From CAZMRW01 sp964568805 (lineage in GTDB: Bacteria > Pseudomonadota > Gammaproteobacteria > Methylococcales > Methylomonadaceae), in NCBI GenBank assembly GCA_964568805.1, contig CAZMRW010000063.1:1-27419 (forward strand): 27,419 nucleotides of DNA. Direction: 5' to 3'. Positions 24,172 through 27,419 of this stretch are shown here, one piece after another; the first letter of the stretch is position 1, and every line of letters starts with the position of its first letter. A program made the translations under genes and the position numbers. The notes below the pieces were generated by a model. The model worked only from the letters and a program-made list of their open reading frames with translations, searched no databases and was not told the origin of the DNA.

Positions 24172-24314
24172 TGTTCATTATATGAACGCTTCATGCCGTA
24201 TGGTGAACAAATCATCCCGTATAGTGAACAGGTGTTCATAATATGAACGCTTTTATATATGAATCAATGACTTATAATAAGCGTTTTAGCCCTCAGTGTT
24301 CACTATACGGGATG
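24172..24314. repeat. GTTCAY repeat cluster (origin- or operator-like)
   Basis: Two near-identical 20-mers (24172-24191 and 24233-24252, one mismatch) each contain the palindrome GTTCAT-N3-ATGAAC. Between them are two 18-nt direct repeats 21 nt apart, at 24192-24209 and 24213-24230 (two mismatches). The second repeat recurs as a perfect inverted copy at 24297-24314. All five carry the half-site GTTCAY. An AT-rich stretch follows (24315-24352). This resembles iterons or a multi-site operator. Confidence 0.75.
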
Positions 24315-24441
24315 TACCTATTATTTACCATATCCTATAGTTTATTAATGCAGGAAATAGGCAGCAATTAAAGCAGCATCAGGATGGCGGCCCAAAATTG
24401 ACGCAATTTAGACGACAGGCAACCAGATCGAAGGAAACAAG

Positions 24442-25038
24442 ATGGCAACAAAAAAGAAATCTACGAGTAAAGCATCAGAGACCTCGACGAAAGACAGAGA
24501 AACCGAAAAATTCCTGGCAAAGATGGCAGTACGCCCAAGCGTAAATGCAGCAGCAGTGATTCAAGAGTACGGAAAGATATTTGGTGATCATAAATTAGAG
24601 GATTTAATCGATGGGCTAGTCGATAGCATCGATAAAGTAAACGCCGGAGATATGCATCGATGTGAAGGGATACTTTTAGCGCAGGCCCAGGCATTGCAAT
24701 CCATTTTCACGAGTCTGTCACGGCGGGCAATAACTCAGGAATACATGAAAAACATGGAAATTTTTTTGAGGTTGGCATTAAAGGCACAAAGCCAATGCCG
24801 GCAAACGCTGGAGACGTTAAGCAATATCAAAAACCCGCCGGTAATCTATGCAAAGCAGGCCAATATTTCAAATGGCCCGCAACAGGTCAATAATGGCGTA
24901 CCCGCTCAGGCTCCACACGCAGAAGAAATTAAAAATCAGCCAAACGAACTATTGGAGGTGATCGATGGCGAACGGTTGGACACCAGAACGGCGAAAGAAG
25001 CAATCGGAAGCGATACGGCAATGGCAGCCGTGGAATAA
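24442..25038 (+). CDS. Conserved hypothetical accessory protein
   Basis: A 198-residue protein of a type that recurs in proteobacterial islands without a known role. The N-terminus is a disordered Lys/Ser/Thr-rich tail (1-25). A helical core (30-130) contains MAVRPSVNAAAVIQEYG, EGILLAQAQALQSIFTSLSRRA, and MEIFLRLALKAQSQCRQTLETLSNIKNPP. Then comes VIYAKQANISNGPQQVNNG, a well-conserved stretch in such proteins, and an Ala/Glu-rich tail. The start has AAGGAAACAAG upstream. Its last 74 nt overlap the next gene in another frame. I do not assign a function. Confidence 0.72.
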   Translation: MATKKKSTSKASETSTKDRETEKFLAKMAVRPSVNAAAVIQEYGKIFGDHKLEDLIDGLVDSIDKVNAGDMHRCEGILLAQAQALQSIFTSLSRRAITQEYMKNMEIFLRLALKAQSQCRQTLETLSNIKNPPVIYAKQANISNGPQQVNNGVPAQAPHAEEIKNQPNELLEVIDGERLDTRTAKEAIGSDTAMAAVE

Positions 25039-25174
25039 ATCGACCGGGCCGAGGACAGCCGAAGGTAAAGCGATAGCATCACAAAACGCTTATACCGGAG
25101 GCACTCGTCTATTTATGCGTAGGATTGCCGCGTCATTGCGGGATCAACGAGATGCTTTAAAGCTGGTCAGATAA
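24965..25174 (+). CDS. Small basic accessory protein with TGPRTxEGK motif
   Basis: A 69-residue basic protein: WTPERRKKQSEAIRQWQPWNKSTGPRTAEGKAIASQNAYTGG, then a short helix. The TGPRTAEGKA...NA...GG pattern is a recurring short motif in bacterial hypothetical proteins, often just behind the same 198-residue partner. It has an excellent ribosome site (GGAGGTGATCG before ATG) located inside the preceding gene, which strongly supports translation. The composition suggests nucleic-acid binding, but this is inferred. About 200 nt without a gene follow, with a possible promoter at its far end. Confidence 0.72.
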   Translation: MANGWTPERRKKQSEAIRQWQPWNKSTGPRTAEGKAIASQNAYTGGTRLFMRRIAASLRDQRDALKLVR

Positions 25175-25311
25175 TGGTGGCTACATAGTCAGGTTTGTAT
25201 TTTACACATATGCAATCGATTAGTATTAGGCAGCCACAGGCCAAAACAGACTAGATAACCAGTCTATATTTATGACAGCGATGCTTTATTTCGCTTAGGT
25301 TTATATCATCC

Positions 25312-25340
25312 TTTTCAACAGAAAAGATCAAGCATATAAT
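25312..25340 (+). promoter_or_regulatory. Possible promoter of the 257-residue/PIN cassette
   Basis: TATAAT at 25335-25340 lies 17 nt after TTTTCA (25312-25317), which matches four of six -35 consensus positions. It is 38 nt before the ATG at 25379. Confidence 0.35.
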
Positions 25341-25378
25341 GAAATAGAATAAAAAACTTACATTGAAATTAATATGCC

Positions 25379-26152
25379 ATGAATCCGATTAACCAGTTGC
25401 GTTTCGCCGTGAATGACTGCATCAATGATAATGAAGTCATGCCATCGCACGTCCCCTTGGCTTTGTTGGGCGAATTCCAAAAAGACGTAAGTGAGTTTTT
25501 AAAGGGATCAAATCGTGATGTTGATCCGGCTAAGGTTATAGTTTCAATCGAGGAAGGTTCGTTGGCTTTCGTGGCCATGGGGTTGCTTGCGGCAAGCACT
25601 CTATGGTCCGATCTTGAACATTTAAAATCGTCAGATTCACTCAGTTTAATCGACTCAAAAAGGGCAAGCGTGGTGGAACGGTGGCAATCTATCGCGCAAA
25701 AAAATCCACATAGACGCTATTTGGTAACAGATCAATCAAATCAGATATCTTTCTCGGTCGACTCAACATCTAATTTTCGCAGAATTGAAGATGCTTGGGT
25801 GTATGTGGAAAAATATTTGCACGGTATCGTTGTTGATATGGGCGGTAGCATTAAGGCTAATGTCCATCTGAAACTAGAAAACGGTGTAACTCTGACAATT
25901 GCATCCACTCAAAATAAGTTAGCGCAAGGCGAACAAAACCGGCTATATCGCCCCGCCCTGCTTCATGTTACGGCTGAGGAAAATTTGCTTACTAGAGAAT
26001 TACGTAACTTGAGCTTGTTTGATTTCGAGGTTCATCAACCCAGCTATGACGATGATGAATTCAATCTAATGGTAGAACGAGGAACTAAAGCGTGGGCAGA
26101 TGTCCCTGATGCAACGGCATGGTTGGAAGCTCTGCGGGGTAATCAAGCGTGA
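25379..26152 (+). CDS. Unknown 257-residue partner of a PIN nuclease
   Basis: A 257-residue soluble protein not matched to a family I can name. The N-terminal part (1-60) ends IVSIEEGSLAFVAMGLLAAS. A helical middle section has DSLSLIDSKRASVVERWQSIAQKNPHRRYLV (about 86-116). A beta-rich part follows (GIVVDMGGSIKANVHLKLENGVTLTIAST), then LYRPALLHVTAEENLLTRELRNLSLFDFEVH and a C-terminal tail, YDDDEFNLMVERGTKAWADVPDATAWLEALRG. The SKRASVVERWQ and GTKAWADVPDATAW parts look conserved-motif-like. The stop overlaps the PIN gene's GTG by 4 nt. A standard antitoxin is far smaller, so this may be a different class of partner. The ribosome site is weak. Confidence 0.65.
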   Translation: MNPINQLRFAVNDCINDNEVMPSHVPLALLGEFQKDVSEFLKGSNRDVDPAKVIVSIEEGSLAFVAMGLLAASTLWSDLEHLKSSDSLSLIDSKRASVVERWQSIAQKNPHRRYLVTDQSNQISFSVDSTSNFRRIEDAWVYVEKYLHGIVVDMGGSIKANVHLKLENGVTLTIASTQNKLAQGEQNRLYRPALLHVTAEENLLTRELRNLSLFDFEVHQPSYDDDEFNLMVERGTKAWADVPDATAWLEALRGNQA

Positions 26153-26640
26153 CAGCATCCGTTCTGTTGGATACCAGTTTTTTGATTTCACTAGTTGATC
26201 GTAATCGGCCGAACCATGGCGTTGCAACTCAATACTATAAATTGCTACTTGAGCAACAGTCGCCCCTCTATTTCTCAGCTATCGTAGCGGCAGAAATTGC
26301 TATCAAACAACCCATTACAGATTTCCCGCTTAAAAATTTTCGGTCTATCCCTTTCAATATTCCACACTCAACTGAAGCTGCGCATATATGGAATTTGCTC
26401 GGCGGCCATGATAACGGCGACAATCGATCAGTAGTTAAAGATGATGTGAAAATAATGGCGCAAGCCTTACATGAAGAAATTCCATTCATTCTGACGGAAG
26501 ATGCCTCTACCCTTTGCAAATATTGCGAGCGATTGCGAATTTCGCACAAGTTAAATATTAGAGCGATAAAATTAGCGGATGGCTTTAAATCTTGTGCATT
26601 GCGATTGGACGGTCAGACAGGTATAGAGGATTTTACTTAA
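26149..26640 (+). CDS. PIN-domain ribonuclease-like protein
   Basis: A 163-residue protein with a PIN fold, the metal-dependent nuclease domain of VapC-type toxins and other RNases. The acidic residues expected for the active site are present: Asp8 (LLDTSFLISLVD), Glu49 (VAAEIAIKQ), Asp98/Asp99 (KDDVKIMAQAL), and Asp118 (ILTEDASTL). Length is slightly above usual VapC (about 130). The GTG start at 26149 overlaps the stop of the 257-residue gene, so the pair is coupled. This suggests a two-gene nuclease-with-partner module; whether it is a toxin-antitoxin pair, a defence system or something else cannot be told from the sequence. Confidence 0.85.
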   Translation: MTASVLLDTSFLISLVDRNRPNHGVATQYYKLLLEQQSPLYFSAIVAAEIAIKQPITDFPLKNFRSIPFNIPHSTEAAHIWNLLGGHDNGDNRSVVKDDVKIMAQALHEEIPFILTEDASTLCKYCERLRISHKLNIRAIKLADGFKSCALRLDGQTGIEDFT

Positions 26641-26756
26641 AAACAAATTTGACTAACCCGTCTGATTCGAATTAAGCCAGTCAATTCCAGATTCAATTGA
26701 AGCTAATTTTTGAAGCCGTCCGCTCAATACCACAGTTTTATTAGTAATCACCAACT

Positions 26757-26780
26757 AAGCCGGGTAACACCGGCTTTTTT
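26757..26780 (+). terminator. Rho-independent terminator after the PIN gene
   Basis: AAGCCGG (26757-26763) pairs with CCGGCTT (26770-26776) across a 6-nt loop and is followed by a T-run. It ends the 257-residue/PIN transcript, 117 nt after the stop, and marks it as a separate unit from the next gene. Confidence 0.88.
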
Positions 26781-26919
26781 GTGTCGGCGTATTTTATACA
26801 CCCTAAACAATTCAACGGATTAGCTGGAGAATAGTTCGATAAAACTTATAGGTAATGAGCCGATGTGTGTTTAACTCTGGTGTATGGGCTATACTTTTTT
26901 ATTTATCCAGGAGGTGGTT

Positions 26920-27411
26920 GTGTCAATTATTGATTTAGCGCAAGCGATATTAGAGAAAGAAAAAAACGGTTTACATTTTAGAGCGATAGCCGAAAAAGCC
27001 ATAATTCTAGATAAAAGCTTAGGCCCCGATGTTGAAGCTTGTGGTCAGAAAATATCACAAGCCCTTTCTGCCCACATTGCACGACATGATAAAAAAATAA
27101 CAGCCCTTTTTAAACGCATAGATAATGGAAAAGGTGGTTTTAAAGCAGGTTATTATGCATTAAGAAAGAGAACAGCACCTAAGCCACCAATTCCAACAAT
27201 AGATACGGATACGCCCCTTATTAATGGTTTCACCGGTAAGGCTGGAGAATATGGTGTTTTTAGTGAACTGCTTTACTGGGGATATAATCCGGCCATGATG
27301 GTCGTTGATCATGGGGTTGATATTGTGGCTTCGAAAGATGATCAATACTTTCATATCCAAGTAAAGACTAAAGTGGACCCCATTGTCCAGACAAATTATT
27401 ACTCAGTTTAA
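26920..27411 (+). CDS. HARE-HTH protein with a PD-(D/E)xK-like nuclease region, possibly truncated
   Basis: A 163-residue protein starting at GTG 26920, chosen because AGGAGG (26909-26914) lies 5 nt before it; an upstream ATG at 26884 would place that site inside the gene. Residues 2-82 look like a HARE-HTH winged helix (SIIDLAQAILEKEKNGLHFRAIAEKAI, then KKITALFKRID and FKAGYYALRK), a domain described in restriction-type and chromatin proteins. After a Pro/Thr linker, residues 104-150 carry a restriction-nuclease-like core: GFTGKAGEYGVFSELL with Glu110, GVDIVAS with Asp134, and IQVKTK with Gln147/Lys149. The protein stops soon after, at YYSV, where such folds normally continue with further strands and helices. 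It may be cut short by a frameshift at the window edge. Confidence 0.7.
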   Translation: MSIIDLAQAILEKEKNGLHFRAIAEKAIILDKSLGPDVEACGQKISQALSAHIARHDKKITALFKRIDNGKGGFKAGYYALRKRTAPKPPIPTIDTDTPLINGFTGKAGEYGVFSELLYWGYNPAMMVVDHGVDIVASKDDQYFHIQVKTKVDPIVQTNYYSV

Positions 27412-27419
27412 GATAGAGC

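Noticed and set aside
24172..24314. CRISPR array
   Set aside because: Repeats are short, mixed in orientation and lack regular unique spacers; no cas genes are present.
26884..26919. N-terminal extension MGYTFLFIQEVV of the HARE-HTH protein
   Set aside because: The AGGAGG ribosome site would be inside it; GTG at 26920 is better placed.

Overview
The window looks like a gammaproteobacterial chromosome segment, most probably from a methanotroph-like member of the Methylococcales. That is an inference from gene families and operon style: nagZ next to an S-methyl-5'-thioinosine phosphorylase, a methanotroph-type LuxR regulator, and a PQQ-associated ABC exporter with its beta-propeller partner. 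There is no rRNA or other direct taxonomic marker.

Backbone (1-20558). A minus-strand group (161-1537) encodes a host-attachment-family protein, a 47-residue membrane peptide and a YbfF-like esterase. A tightly overlapping plus-strand operon (1863-5127) carries mtgA, an unknown 75-residue ORF, nagZ, a hypoxanthine phosphoribosyltransferase and a methylthioinosine phosphorylase, combining cell-wall synthesis and recycling with purine salvage. A TonB-dependent receptor (5284-7158) faces a LuxR-type regulator that is broken by one in-frame amber codon. A secreted DUF1566 protein follows. Then comes a minus-strand MOSC protein / copA / copB set for periplasmic copper handling. A PilZ protein is divergent from a four-gene PQQ-associated ABC export operon (13940-17757: binding protein, beta-propeller, ATPase, permease). 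A large unrecognised protein with a possible PilZ-like C-terminus and a small membrane-anchored protein lead to tRNA-Gly(GCC) and tRNA-Cys(GCA), which are separated by a strong terminator.

Accessory element (about 20559 to beyond 27419). A P4-type tyrosine integrase starts 165 nt after tRNA-Cys, behind a promoter packed with TACCCCCA/TGGGGGTA repeats. Behind it are a tRNA-like folded DNA segment, an unknown acidic protein, AlpA- and Rha-type phage regulators, a winged-helix-like protein, a dense GTTCAY repeat cluster that could be an origin or operator, a long-overlapping gene pair, a two-gene cassette (unknown 257-residue protein plus PIN nuclease), and a HARE-HTH / PD-(D/E)xK-like protein that stops early at the window edge. 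This is the layout of an integrative island at a tRNA gene. Its right attachment site is not in the window. The strongest candidates for something undescribed are the 257-residue/PIN cassette, the HARE-HTH nuclease-like gene, the GTTCAY cluster and the tRNA-like element.
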